DNA from: an uncultured Aeriscardovia sp.
GTDB taxonomy: Bacteria; Actinomycetota; Actinomycetes; Actinomycetales; Bifidobacteriaceae
Assembly (NCBI GenBank): GCA_903789525.1
Contig: CAIFER010000001.1
Span: 1 to 64,000, forward strand
Length of the DNA stretch: 64,000 bases
Direction: 5' to 3'
The translations under genes were made by a program, and so were the position numbers. This document shows positions 23,563-32,497 of the stretch, one piece after another (position 1 is the stretch's first letter; each line of letters opens with the position of its first letter). Below the pieces are notes generated by a model. That model was given only the letters and a program-made list of their open reading frames with translations, searched no databases and was not told the DNA's origin.

Positions 23563-25260
23563 ATGGCTGAAATCAAGAAGAATACGTTGGCATCTTCAGA
23601 GGAGACTGCTGCACAAGTCGCTGAAGATGAAGCCAAGCAGGCACAGAGCCAGTTGAAGACGGTTCGCCGCGCTGAAAAGCTGGACGAGCAAAATGATGAC
23701 ATCACGCGTCGTATCGATCAAGGCGAGGATATGACGAAGGCTGTCGCCGAGTCGATGGCGAAGTATGGTCATGACTCGCACGACGAGCAGGTACTGATGC
23801 GTGTTGCAAAGCGCGCTGCGATGATGAAGGCGGACATGGATCCGTTCCCGATTCATTGCGATGTGACGACGACCATTCAGGCTATTCGCGCCAAGTACGC
23901 GGACAAGCTCAAGAAGGGCGAAGAGACGACCGATGAAGTCGGCGTTGCTGGCCGTGTCATGTTCATCCGCAACACGGGCGGTCTCTGCTTTGCACAGTTG
24001 CAGGCTGGTGACGGCACCAAGTTGCAGGCCATGGTCAGCAAGCGTGAAATCGGTAAGGAAAGTCTCGACCGCTTTAAGCAATTCGTCGACGTGGGCGATA
24101 TTCTCTTCGTGCGCGGTACGGTGATTAGTTCTCGCACGGGTGAGCTGTCTGTCTTTGCGTCGGATTGGGCCATTGCTACGAAGTCGTTGCATCCTCTGCC
24201 AGCGTTGCACGATCAGCTCAGCGATGAGGAACGCACGCGTCACCCGTATTTGAGCCTCATCGTTTCGCAGAAGTCGCGCGATATGCTGCACGAGCGCGCA
24301 GGAGTAGTGAGCTCTCTGCGGTCGAACTTTGCTCATCGTGACTTCTTGGAAGCGGAGACACCGATGCTGCAGACTATCCGCGGCGGTGCCAATGCGCGTC
24401 CATTCATCACGCACATGAATGCGTTCAATATTGATCTGTTCTTGCGCATTGCTCCAGAGCTGTTCCTCAAGCGTCTCGTCGTCGGCGGCGTTGACAAGGT
24501 CTTTGAGATCAACCGCAACTTCCGCAATGAGGGTGCTGATGCCACCCACGCACCAGAGTTCACGATGCTCGAGGCGTATCAGGCGTTTGGCACGTATGAC
24601 ACGATGGCCACGCTGACCAAGGACCTGATTTGCACGGCCGCAAAGGATGTGTTCGGCTCCACGAAGGTGACGCTGCAAGATGGCACGGAGTACGACATCG
24701 GCAAGGGCTGGAAGTCGCTGAACATGTTCACGTCCTTGTCTGACAAGCTGGGTGAGGAGATCACCGAGCAGACGTCCGTCGATCATCTGCGTGATATTTA
24801 CCACAAGCTTGGCCTCGAGGAAGAGCCGGCAATGAATCGCGGCAAGTACGTCGAAAAGCTGTGGGAGCACTTCTACGCAGATCCGAAGACGCTGTGGCAG
24901 CCAACGTTTGTCCGTGACTTCCCGGTCGAGACCACGCCACTGACGAAGAAGAGTCGCACGACGCCAGGCGCGGTTGAAAAGTGGGATCTGTACGTCCGTG
25001 GCTTCGAACTGGCCACTGCCGATACGGAGCTCAATGATCCGGTCGTCGAGCGCAAGCGGTTTGTCGAGCAGGCGAAGGAAGCACTGCAAGGCGATGTCGA
25101 AGCAATGGCAATCGATGAAGACTTCCTCAACGCTCTCGCAATTGGCATGCCTCCGACCGGTGGCATGGGCATGGGTATCGATCGTCTCCTGATTGCGCTC
25201 ACAGGCGCAACAGTTCGTGATACGATCACGTTCCCACTGGTGAAGCCGACGATTGCCTAA
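23563..25260 (+). CDS. lysS: Lysyl-tRNA synthetase, class II
   Basis: A 565-residue class IIb LysRS. A ~95-residue N-terminal extension, helical and charged, precedes the OB-fold anticodon domain (VGVAGRVMFIRNTGGLCFAQL). The core has FLEAETPMLQ, motif 2 FEINRNFRNEGADATHAPEFTMLEAY and motif 3 GGMGMGIDRLLIALTG. The core is typical; the extension is longer than in E. coli. I chose ATG 23563 because TAAAAT lies 7 bases upstream (leaderless pattern). TTG 23539 and ATG 23545 are in-frame alternatives that would place that box inside the gene. It overlaps the next gene by 8 bases. Confidence 0.94.
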   Translation: MAEIKKNTLASSEETAAQVAEDEAKQAQSQLKTVRRAEKLDEQNDDITRRIDQGEDMTKAVAESMAKYGHDSHDEQVLMRVAKRAAMMKADMDPFPIHCDVTTTIQAIRAKYADKLKKGEETTDEVGVAGRVMFIRNTGGLCFAQLQAGDGTKLQAMVSKREIGKESLDRFKQFVDVGDILFVRGTVISSRTGELSVFASDWAIATKSLHPLPALHDQLSDEERTRHPYLSLIVSQKSRDMLHERAGVVSSLRSNFAHRDFLEAETPMLQTIRGGANARPFITHMNAFNIDLFLRIAPELFLKRLVVGGVDKVFEINRNFRNEGADATHAPEFTMLEAYQAFGTYDTMATLTKDLICTAAKDVFGSTKVTLQDGTEYDIGKGWKSLNMFTSLSDKLGEEITEQTSVDHLRDIYHKLGLEEEPAMNRGKYVEKLWEHFYADPKTLWQPTFVRDFPVETTPLTKKSRTTPGAVEKWDLYVRGFELATADTELNDPVVERKRFVEQAKEALQGDVEAMAIDEDFLNALAIGMPPTGGMGMGIDRLLIALTGATVRDTITFPLVKPTIA

Positions 25261-26275
25261 GCCTGCGATCCCTCAGCGCGCGGCGTCTCAGCCGACAGCG
25301 CACCTTGCTCGTTTCTCTGCCCTCATCCGCGTTCGCGGTCCGTTTCGGCGACTGCCACTGCGAGCATGGATCCAGGGCATGCGAGTGGTAGCGCTGCTGA
25401 TCTCTCTTTCCAGTGCAGTAGCTGGCGTGGCGCTGGCACGTATCAATGACCCGACGTGGAACCGCACGCAATACGTATGCGCGTGGCTGTGCGTTACAGT
25501 TGCGCTCTTCGTTCAGCTCGGGTCAAATCTAGCCGATGATCTCGCTGACGGGATGAATGGCTTTGATAGAGGGCGCGGTTTTGGTCAAGGAGCGCCGCAC
25601 ACTGGGTCAGGTATTCGGCTTGTTGCTTCGGGTGCTAATCCGCGCATAGTTTTGGCCGGTACTCTTATCGCATGGCTCATCGCAGCTGGATCTGGACTAG
25701 CCGTCTGCGTACTGACGGGCCGGTGGTGGTTGCTTGCTCTCGGAGTGGTGAGTTTTGCTGCCGGATGGATGTATGAATGCCCACCGCTGCGATTTGGTTA
25801 TCACGGGTGGGGAGAAGTTGTCGTTTTCCTCTTCTTCGGACCGGTGTGCGTGTGGGGTTGCACGTACGCGTTGACCGGCACTGTCGTGGGGAACAATTGG
25901 CACGAGGGCGTGCTTGCGAGCATGTGTGCAGGGGCGATGGGACTGATCTCATGTGTTCCGCTGCTCGTCAACAACATTCGTGATCGGGCTAGCGATCTTT
26001 CTCATCACAAAATGACGTTGAGCACTCGGATTGGTGATCGTGCTTCGCGCGTTCTTGCGTTGGTATGTGCAATCGGTGCAGGAGTCTGTGCGCTTGCAGG
26101 CGCTGTGGTATGCCGGTCAGGAATAGGCATCGCCCTGGGTTGTGTGCTGTGCGTGTGCGGAGCGGTTCAGCCGATTGCTCGTGCTCACAAGCCAGAACAG
26201 TATCGATCTGCGTTTATTCTGTCGTGTCTGTCGTGCGCTATGGCGGCACTCGTGTGGGCTGCTTGCGCGTGGTGA
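25253..26275 (+). CDS. UbiA-family prenyltransferase, MenA-like
   Basis: A 340-residue integral membrane protein with about eight hydrophobic segments. The two acidic motifs of the UbiA family are present: NLADDLADG (about residue 93) and [22 protein letters not shown] (about residue 243), the latter very close to the MenA form. The N-terminal [11 protein letters not shown] also fits MenA. MenA joins a polyprenyl chain to 1,4-dihydroxy-2-naphthoate in menaquinone synthesis; no other menaquinone gene is in the window, and bifidobacteria are generally thought to lack respiration. The start is TTG at 25253 inside the lysS stop region, because the next ATG (25379) would cut the conserved N terminus. 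Confidence 0.8.
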   Translation: MPKPAIPQRAASQPTAHLARFSALIRVRGPFRRLPLRAWIQGMRVVALLISLSSAVAGVALARINDPTWNRTQYVCAWLCVTVALFVQLGSNLADDLADGMNGFDRGRGFGQGAPHTGSGIRLVASGANPRIVLAGTLIAWLIAAGSGLAVCVLTGRWWLLALGVVSFAAGWMYECPPLRFGYHGWGEVVVFLFFGPVCVWGCTYALTGTVVGNNWHEGVLASMCAGAMGLISCVPLLVNNIRDRASDLSHHKMTLSTRIGDRASRVLALVCAIGAGVCALAGAVVCRSGIGIALGCVLCVCGAVQPIARAHKPEQYRSAFILSCLSCAMAALVWAACAW

Positions 26276-26306
26276 GTCACGGATCAGAAAGGTCTCAAAG
26301 ATCTCG

Positions 26307-26312
26307 TAAAAT
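26307..26312 (+). promoter_or_regulatory. -10 box for leaderless gpmA mRNA
   Basis: TAAAAT is followed by 7 bases and the gpmA ATG, the same layout as lysS. No ribosome binding site intervenes. Confidence 0.6.
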
Positions 26313-26319
26313 CGGGAAT

Positions 26320-27057
26320 ATGGCTTATACATTGATTCTGCTCCGGCATGGCCAGAGCGCATGGAACAAATCCAACCAGTTCACTGGTTGGGTCGATGTC
26401 CCGCTGACTGAGCAGGGCATCGAAGAAGCAAAGTATGGCGGGCAACTGATGGCTAAGAAGAACGTTCTTCCTGACATCGTTTTCACTTCCATGCTTCGTC
26501 GTTCAATTGAGACTGCTTTCTATGCTCTTGATCAAACGGATCGTCTGTGGATCCCGGTCAAGCGCAGCTGGAGGCTCAACGAGCGTCATTATGGCGATCT
26601 GCAGGGCAAGAACAAGTCTGAGATTCGTCAAGAGTATGGCGACAAGCAGTTCATGATTTGGCGTCGCTCGTATGCAACCCCACCGCCAGACATCAAGTCT
26701 GATAACAAGTACAATCAGGCCAACGATCCGCGTTACAAGGGTGATCCAGTTCCAAAGGCTGAGGCACTCAAGAACGTCGTCGCACGTGTGGAGCCGTACT
26801 TCAAGTCAGACATCGAGCCAGAGCTCAAGGCTGGCAAGACTGTTCTGATCGCAGCTCACGGCAACTCCATCCGCGCAATCGTCAAGATGCTCGATGGTCT
26901 GTCCGATGACGTGATTTCTCATGTCAACATTCCAACCGGCATCCCGCTCGTGTACAAGTTGGATGAGAACTTCAAGCCGATCGTTCCACGCGGTGAATAT
27001 CTCGACCCGGAGAAGGCAGCAGCTGGAGCAAAGGCCGTTGCCAACCAGGGCAAGTGA
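26320..27057 (+). CDS. gpmA: 2,3-bisphosphoglycerate-dependent phosphoglycerate mutase
   Basis: A 245-residue histidine-phosphatase-fold mutase of glycolysis, interconverting 3- and 2-phosphoglycerate. The catalytic histidine is in [12 protein letters not shown] (His10). The second, [14 protein letters not shown], holds the other active-site histidine, with [15 protein letters not shown] and RRSYATPPP specific to GpmA. The open frame extends 85 codons upstream over the prenyltransferase end, but homology starts exactly at this ATG, which follows TAAAAT by 7 bases. The family usually starts here. Confidence 0.95.
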   Translation: MAYTLILLRHGQSAWNKSNQFTGWVDVPLTEQGIEEAKYGGQLMAKKNVLPDIVFTSMLRRSIETAFYALDQTDRLWIPVKRSWRLNERHYGDLQGKNKSEIRQEYGDKQFMIWRRSYATPPPDIKSDNKYNQANDPRYKGDPVPKAEALKNVVARVEPYFKSDIEPELKAGKTVLIAAHGNSIRAIVKMLDGLSDDVISHVNIPTGIPLVYKLDENFKPIVPRGEYLDPEKAAAGAKAVANQGK

Positions 27058-27102
27058 GTTACTGCTGAGATTTATTCGGCAATCAGCACATAAGCATTAA
27101 AT

Positions 27103-27159
27103 AAAAGCCATGTTCGCAGCTGATGCACTTTGAGGCATCAGTTACTGAGCATGGCTTTT
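27103..27159. terminator. Bidirectional terminator after gpmA
   Basis: The outer stem AAAAGCCATG / CATGGCTTTT encloses an inner stem CTGATGC / GCATCAG. T-rich ends on both strands serve the convergent gpmA and DUF2530 genes. Confidence 0.85.
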
Positions 27160-27192
27160 ACTTGTCAATCACAAGTTGTTAATCTCGAGCAA

Positions 27193-27636
27193 TTATTTCT
27201 TCTGTGTATTACTCATCTTCTGTGTATCGCTCGTCTGTGTGCCAGTAGGCGTGTGTGCTTTGTTCGCCGCTGTATTCGTGTTGTTGTTTAGTTTCTCATC
27301 GTGTGCAGATGCGAGAACAGCGTGTGGCGGCAATCCTGTCTCATCGGTGATACCGAACGAACCGTCTTCATGTGCTCCACCGGCCAATTTCGTGTAGTGT
27401 GAGCGGTTAATTGACTCCCAACTCAGGAGCAAGAAGCCGGTGATAACGCCAAATGCGCATGTTAACAGCGTGATTGTCACCATCTGCACCCCCATCTGTT
27501 TGCGAAGGAGGAAAACGATGAGGGAGATGATGATCCAAATCGTCGTGCCGATCAAAAAGACAACGTGAAGGTCAACTTTCGCTGGCTGAGGGCCACGTTT
27601 ACGCTTGTCAGGCTGAAAGATCGGTTCGAATGTCAT
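27193..27636 (-). CDS. DUF2530-type small membrane protein
   Basis: A 147-residue protein with two adjacent hydrophobic helices (VVFLIGTTIWIIISLIVFLL and MVTITLLTCAFGVITGFLLL) after a basic N terminus (FQPDKRKRGPQPAKVDLH), a layout I associate with the actinobacterial DUF2530 family. A polar Thr/Asn/Lys-rich tail of ~55 residues follows. I chose the ATG at 27636: TAAACT lies exactly 7 bases upstream on the - strand (leaderless pattern), and the 60 upstream codons have no membrane or family features. Function unknown. Confidence 0.75.
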   Translation of the reverse strand: MTFEPIFQPDKRKRGPQPAKVDLHVVFLIGTTIWIIISLIVFLLRKQMGVQMVTITLLTCAFGVITGFLLLSWESINRSHYTKLAGGAHEDGSFGITDETGLPPHAVLASAHDEKLNNNTNTAANKAHTPTGTQTSDTQKMSNTQKK

Positions 27637-27722
27637 AGGAGCAAGTTTACTTTTTGCAGTAGTCAGCCTGTTTCTGGGCAGCCTCATCTGTAACATGTAA
27701 AGCAGTCGCCAAGGAGAAATGC

Positions 27723-28517
27723 ATGTCACTATTCGTGTCTCATCGGGGTGCCCACGCCCTTTCATCGCAGAGAAATGTGAATTGTGACAGTACTCGCGGT
27801 GCTCATCGTGGTGCACGGCATGCTCTCTCCACTACATCTTCATCTCATCTGTATGCGGCAGCTACAGGCTTATGCATTACTGCTCTATGCTCGATCGGCA
27901 TCATGAGTGCAACTGCTCCTGGAATCATCGCTCATGCAAGTCAGGCACACGATACGTCCGCGAGCGCATTGTTTACCCCACAAGGAACCGCATTTGCAGC
28001 TGATCCTGAGGTGTCGCGTTCGTCTGTTCGTGCTGCGCGCAGTGGGCAATGGGTTTCTGAGACGCGTTTAGACCGCTTCGATACTTCAAAAGTGTCTGTT
28101 TTCACGCTCGGCCCGTTGGCGTATCAACCTGCTTCCATCACGATGATCGGCCCTTCTCCCGAAAGCCCACACGGAATGAGTGTGGCAGGGTACCCGTTCT
28201 CTCAATGCACGTGGTGGGCTGCGATTCGCCGTGCTCAACTGGGGAAACCAGTGACGAGCCACATGGGCAATGGTGGCGATTGGGCTCAGACAGCGCGTTC
28301 ACTGGGGTGGAAGGTCGATCACACGCCAAGTGTGGGGGCTGTCATCGTTTTCCATCGTGGACAGCTCGGGGCGAGTTCTGCATATGGTCACGTGGCGATT
28401 GTGGAGAAAATCTTGCCTGACGGATCGATCATCACATCTGAGTGCGGAGCAAAGTTCAACGGCAAGCCATTTATGCGTCGCCTCATTGGTGCGACACACC
28501 TCGAATTCATTCATTGA
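27723..28517 (+). CDS. Secreted CHAP-domain peptidoglycan hydrolase
   Basis: A 264-residue protein with a long basic N-region (~42 residues) and a hydrophobic export segment (YAAATGLCITALCSIGIMSA, about 44-63). A spacer follows, then a C-terminal CHAP domain: the catalytic cysteine in YPFSQCTWWAA and histidine in YGHVAIVEKI. CHAP enzymes are cysteine amidases or endopeptidases that cut peptidoglycan. AAGGAGA lies 6 bases before the ATG. It sits next to another wall hydrolase, suggesting a shared role in daughter-cell separation or wall turnover. Confidence 0.87.
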   Translation: MSLFVSHRGAHALSSQRNVNCDSTRGAHRGARHALSTTSSSHLYAAATGLCITALCSIGIMSATAPGIIAHASQAHDTSASALFTPQGTAFAADPEVSRSSVRAARSGQWVSETRLDRFDTSKVSVFTLGPLAYQPASITMIGPSPESPHGMSVAGYPFSQCTWWAAIRRAQLGKPVTSHMGNGGDWAQTARSLGWKVDHTPSVGAVIVFHRGQLGASSAYGHVAIVEKILPDGSIITSECGAKFNGKPFMRRLIGATHLEFIH

Positions 28518-28577
28518 CGCGCCCCACCGAGGCAGCCATATATCCTCATCGTGATCGTGGAGTATGATCACGAAGTG

Positions 28578-29357
28578 ATGAATACTCTGAATTGGAAGAA
28601 GACTCGTCTCCTCACCGGTGGGATCGTCTCACTTGCTTTAAGTGCAACGTTACTGTGTGCGCCGGTGGCCATGGCATCCTCCACAGGGGAAGTGTCAGCG
28701 GTCCGTTCCTTCCCGGCACAGGCATCAGCTTCGCGTCGTCATTTGCTTTCAGAGTCACGATCGGTTTCATCAGAGAAGTCATCGCAGTGGGGCGGGATTG
28801 AAAATCTGTCGATTCCACGCGTTGATTCACCAGCTCAAGCTCGTCAAAAGGCTCAGGCTTCAGCACGTCAGAAAGCTCAGCAGCAACAGGCATCCACGCG
28901 TCAGCAAGCGGCAAGCCGTTCACAAGTTCGTCAGCCGCTCAATTCTGTTCACTCCTCAGCAGAACCTGCACCAGCTCCAACGGCTGCACCACAAGTTGTT
29001 TCTGCTTCAGCATCGAACGCAGTGAGTTACGCTGAGCAATTCGTTGGCCGTGTCCCATACGTTTATGGAGGAAATACACCGTCCGGGTGGGATTGCTCTG
29101 GCATGGTCCAGTATGTGATGGCTCAGTACGGCATTTCCTTGGCTCACAGTTCAGGCGCTCAGGCTACGAGCGGTCAGCCAGTGAGTGATATTTCACAGGC
29201 AATTCCAGGAGATATCATCGCTAATTCCATGCATGCGGCGATTTATATTGGCAACGGCATGGTCGTCAATGCGCTGAATCCGCGTGTCGGCACAGTAATT
29301 TCACCGCTTAACATCGCTTTTAAGTCGCCGTACGCCATCCGCCGCGTCTTGCACTGA
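28578..29357 (+). CDS. Secreted NlpC/P60 endopeptidase
   Basis: A 259-residue protein: signal peptide (KKTRLLTGGIVSLALSATLL, cleavage near APVAMAS), a ~110-residue low-complexity Gln/Ala/Ser/Arg linker with repeated ARQKAQ, then the NlpC/P60 catalytic domain with Cys in SGWDCSGMVQY and His in MHAAIYIGNG. It would cut D-Glu to diamino-acid bonds in peptidoglycan. The ATG at 28578 gives the best signal peptide. A TATGAT box at 28563 lies 6 bases before an in-frame GTG at 28575, so leaderless translation from GTG is also possible. Confidence 0.88.
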   Translation: MNTLNWKKTRLLTGGIVSLALSATLLCAPVAMASSTGEVSAVRSFPAQASASRRHLLSESRSVSSEKSSQWGGIENLSIPRVDSPAQARQKAQASARQKAQQQQASTRQQAASRSQVRQPLNSVHSSAEPAPAPTAAPQVVSASASNAVSYAEQFVGRVPYVYGGNTPSGWDCSGMVQYVMAQYGISLAHSSGAQATSGQPVSDISQAIPGDIIANSMHAAIYIGNGMVVNALNPRVGTVISPLNIAFKSPYAIRRVLH

Positions 29358-29416
29358 GCGAAGAGAGAGTTCTACCGGCTTTCCTTCTTTTCTGCGTCTT
29401 CGATACGTGTATCTTT

Positions 29417-29440
29417 GCCCACATATGCGTTCGCATGGGC
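29417..29440 (+). terminator. Compact hairpin after the NlpC/P60 gene
   Basis: GCCCA..ATGCG-TT-CGCAT-GGGC folds into a tight hairpin about 60 bases after the stop codon. No T run follows, so its role as terminator is uncertain. Confidence 0.4.
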
Positions 29441-29545
29441 GACACTATATGCGATAACAGTGAATTTTCTTTCGCAAAAGACTGCTCGTGAGGGGTAATC
29501 TGAAAGTAGGTCACCAATCTTTTGCAGGACAAGAAGGAGGTCGAC

Positions 29546-30739
29546 ATGACTGAACAAGATCCAGCACAGTCACAGGAAGACGAGAAAAAGGCAGTTCTTG
29601 TCGGCGTCGATGGAACGGATGCAAGTTATAAGGCTGTTTGGTGGGCAGCAAATTACACGAAGCATGCAGGACTGAAGCTTCAAATCGTTTGTGCGTACTC
29701 ACTTCCGAGCTACGCTGCTGTCTCATTTGATGCCACATATTCGGCACTCGGTGATGACGCCGTTGCTCATACGGATGCTCAAGACATTTTGGCCCGTGCG
29801 AAGGCAATCGCAGGGGAGCAGGGTGTTGAGGCGAGCACACTCATCGTGACAGGTGATCCGTCATCTGTCTTCGTTGAGCTGTCACGCAATTATCACCTCA
29901 TTGTGATCGGTAACCGTGGCAAGGGCGGTTTGGCTGAGCGACTTCTCGGCACAACGAGTTCGAGCCTTCCGGCGTATGCATACTGCCCGATCGTGGTTGT
30001 CCCATTCACTGATGATGAAGATCACCTGCTGCATTTGAACAACACGATTCACAAGGTCGCTGTTGGCTCGGATGAGTCGAAGTGGGGTCTCAAGGCGCTC
30101 GATATCGCAGCTGACTTTGCACAGAGCTGGCAGGCTGAGCTCAACGTGCTATCGGCAGTTCCGATCTACGGCACGATGGGTGGCATCTTCTCTGTCGCAC
30201 CATCGCAAGAAGACATGCAGCATGTCGTTGATTCGTACATGGACGATCTGCGCGCTCGCGTGCAACCGATTCGCCAGCGCTATCCGCATCTGCCTATCAA
30301 TCTGAAAGTCATTCCAGGTTCTGCCGTTGATGCTCTGACGAAGGCAAGCGGCCGCAACGATGTGGTGGTCGTCGGCTCTCGCGGTCGTGGTGGATTCACT
30401 GGTCTGATCCTCGGTTCCACTAGCCAAGGTCTTATTCAGCATGCAACGTGCCCGGTGTACGTCGTTCCGCGCAAGTACGTGCTGGAAGAGGAGAAGCAGA
30501 ACAAGACGATTCGCCACGCTGAAGTCTTCTCAACGAAGCCGCTGCAGAAGATTGAAGGTGTCAACCCGGTCAAGGTTGAGGCTGTTCCAAATCAGCAGGC
30601 TGTCAAGCTCGAGCATGCGATCGATCCGCTGCAGGCTGGGCAAAAGAATCCAGATCAGTCCGATCGCACGCCAGGATTGCCGAACTTGACGAAGTCCGTG
30701 CAAGAAGCACCGAAGGATGATCAGTCTGACAAGGAGTAA
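29546..30739 (+). CDS. Tandem universal stress protein
   Basis: A 397-residue protein with two Usp domains (about residues 15-155 and 170-312). Both keep the ATP-binding glycine loop: VIGNRGKGGLAERLLGTTSS and VVGSRGRGGFTGLILGSTSQ, so both may bind ATP. A ~85-residue polar tail without a recognised domain follows. Usp proteins modulate responses to starvation and envelope stress. I chose ATG 29546, 7 bases after AAGGAGG, over the upstream in-frame start. A TAATCT box lies near 29497. It is monocistronic, ended by the hairpins at 30751-30876. Confidence 0.9.
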   Translation: MTEQDPAQSQEDEKKAVLVGVDGTDASYKAVWWAANYTKHAGLKLQIVCAYSLPSYAAVSFDATYSALGDDAVAHTDAQDILARAKAIAGEQGVEASTLIVTGDPSSVFVELSRNYHLIVIGNRGKGGLAERLLGTTSSSLPAYAYCPIVVVPFTDDEDHLLHLNNTIHKVAVGSDESKWGLKALDIAADFAQSWQAELNVLSAVPIYGTMGGIFSVAPSQEDMQHVVDSYMDDLRARVQPIRQRYPHLPINLKVIPGSAVDALTKASGRNDVVVVGSRGRGGFTGLILGSTSQGLIQHATCPVYVVPRKYVLEEEKQNKTIRHAEVFSTKPLQKIEGVNPVKVEAVPNQQAVKLEHAIDPLQAGQKNPDQSDRTPGLPNLTKSVQEAPKDDQSDKE

Positions 30740-30821
30740 ATGAGCGCGTCAGTGAGTGATCGCCAGATTTGATGACGGGTCTGTCGATCACGCTCACTTT
30801 GTGATTGTGTTCATCCACTAT

Positions 30822-30876
30822 AAAAGGCTCTGCCAAAGCGGGATGTTTATCATCTATCGCTCTGACAGAGCCCTTT
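30822..30876. terminator. Bidirectional terminator between Usp and OsmC genes
   Basis: AAAGGCTCTG pairs with CAGAGCCCTTT (one bulge) around an inner AAAGCG/CGCT helix, with A/T-rich flanks on both sides. A weaker inverted repeat (GTGATCG..CGATCACG) precedes it at about 30757-30795. Confidence 0.7.
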
Positions 30877-30923
30877 CGTCTTTTACCGGTTTTATTAGAG
30901 ATCGGGACAGCCCACAGCTGCTC

Positions 30924-31373
30924 TTACTCTGACTTCTCTTCTTTCGTTTCCTTCGTGCTGGTCACCTTGATGGTGATATCCACCGGCGTTGCCTGACGGA
31001 ACGTATGCGCGACAGTGCAATCCTTAGCAATGTGGCGATTGACACGCTCCGCGAACTTCTGAGCCGCCTTTTCATCCATCGGTGTGCTGGCACGGGAGCC
31101 ATCGAGTGTAACTGTTTCGGCAAAAGAGTTGTAACGATCGTTTGTCTCGTCGTAATCGCCCGTGACGTCAATACGCGTGCCTGGCTGTTGGCCGAGTGTA
31201 CGCGAAACGGCATCTTGAGACGACATACCACCGCATGCAGCGAGTGCGACCTTGAGAAGATCGCCCGGGTTAAACATGCCCGGGCCATGACCAATTTTCA
31301 ATGTTGCACCGGTGTCTGAATGTGCCTGCCATGTGCCGTCGCCGTTGCTCTCAACCCACAGTTTGTTTGCCAT
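30924..31373 (-). CDS. OsmC/Ohr-family peroxide-handling protein
   Basis: A 149-residue OsmC-like protein. It has GHGPGMFNPGDLLKVALAACGGMSSQDAV, which holds one redox cysteine in AACGGM, and the second cysteine appears in AKDCTVAHTF. The two-cysteine pair reduces organic peroxides in this family. GAGGAGG lies 5 bases before the ATG at 31373, and homology starts there; the longer open frame upstream is not coding. It is divergent from thyA. A charged Lys/Glu tail ends the protein. Confidence 0.85.
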   Translation of the reverse strand: MANKLWVESNGDGTWQAHSDTGATLKIGHGPGMFNPGDLLKVALAACGGMSSQDAVSRTLGQQPGTRIDVTGDYDETNDRYNSFAETVTLDGSRASTPMDEKAAQKFAERVNRHIAKDCTVAHTFRQATPVDITIKVTSTKETKEEKSE

Positions 31374-31558
31374 TTTTCCTCCTCGCGAAGTCTTTCTCAC
31401 TGTCTGTATCGCATTGAGTTTACCGTGCGACGTGCTGAGAATGTGTGGACTTAGCTGTGAGAGGAGTCGGCGAAAAATGAGTTGCCAGAAGAGTTCTACG
31501 GGTGCCAGTGCTCCGTCTATCGCTGTGCGCGTCGGTGTGGCCGAATAGCCTGAAGCAC

Positions 31559-32431
31559 ATGGCTTTAACTCGCATGCAGCTAGACGATATCCGCGCCCAC
31601 GTCCCCGCGCGACCCGTTTCATCAATTCCGACACCATATGAGGATCTTGTTCGCAAGATTTTGATGACCGGTCATTTGAAAGCAGATCGGACAGGAACGG
31701 GCACGATTTCGCTCTTCGGTGAGCAGATGCGCTTTGACTTGTCGAAGTCATTCCCACTCATTACGACGAAGCGCGTGTGGTTTAGGGGCGTGGCGTATGA
31801 GCTGCTGTGGTTTTTGAAGGGCAGCTCCAACGTACGGTGGCTGCAGTCTCACAACGTGCATATCTGGGACGACTGGGCTGATCAAGATGGAAATCTCGGC
31901 CCGGTGTATGGCGTTCAGTGGCGCAAGTGGCCTGCTCCAACGCCGCACGATCCGTCACATACAATCGATCAAATTGCGGATGTCATTGAGCATATTCGTG
32001 AGCATCCGGAATCACGTCGTCTCGTTGTCACCGCATGGAATCCAGCAGAAGTCTCGCAGATGGCGCTTCCTCCATGCCATGCTCTCTTCCAGTTCTATGT
32101 GGCTGACGGCAAGCTGAGTTGCCAGCTGTACCAACGCTCGTGTGACATGTTTTTAGGTGTTCCATTCAACATCGCGTCGTATTCGTTGTTGACGCGGATG
32201 GTCGCTCAGCAGACGGGATTGCAGCCAGGAGAGTTCGTCTGGACGGGTGGGGATTGCCACATTTACGACAATCACGTCCATCAAGTGTGCGAACAGCTGT
32301 CTCGTGCTCCGTACCCACTTCCGCGCCTCGAAATTGACCGCGAACCGAGCATTGATGACTACAAGTTCGAGGACTTCCACGTCATCAATTACCGGCACTG
32401 GGGAACGATCAAAGCCCCGATCGCCGTGTGA
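31559..32431 (+). CDS. thyA: Thymidylate synthase
   Basis: A 290-residue ThyA that makes dTMP from dUMP with methylene-tetrahydrofolate. It shows [26 protein letters not shown], the catalytic cysteine in [12 protein letters not shown], and [22 protein letters not shown]. The ATG at 31559 follows TAGCCT by exactly 7 bases with no ribosome site, so it looks leaderless; ATG 31574 is a second option. It is followed by dfrA, the enzyme that regenerates its folate, in the classic pairing. Confidence 0.94.
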   Translation: MALTRMQLDDIRAHVPARPVSSIPTPYEDLVRKILMTGHLKADRTGTGTISLFGEQMRFDLSKSFPLITTKRVWFRGVAYELLWFLKGSSNVRWLQSHNVHIWDDWADQDGNLGPVYGVQWRKWPAPTPHDPSHTIDQIADVIEHIREHPESRRLVVTAWNPAEVSQMALPPCHALFQFYVADGKLSCQLYQRSCDMFLGVPFNIASYSLLTRMVAQQTGLQPGEFVWTGGDCHIYDNHVHQVCEQLSRAPYPLPRLEIDREPSIDDYKFEDFHVINYRHWGTIKAPIAV

Positions 32432-32497
32432 GGTCAGTGAACACGTCATCCACATACCCTAAAATTAAGCTGGTTTTGATTGCAAAGGAGCCAGTCG

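Noticed and set aside
23596-25089. 497-codon open frame opposite lysS
   Set aside because: It mirrors a strongly conserved gene, has no recognisable domain and reads as Arg/Leu-rich shadow sequence.
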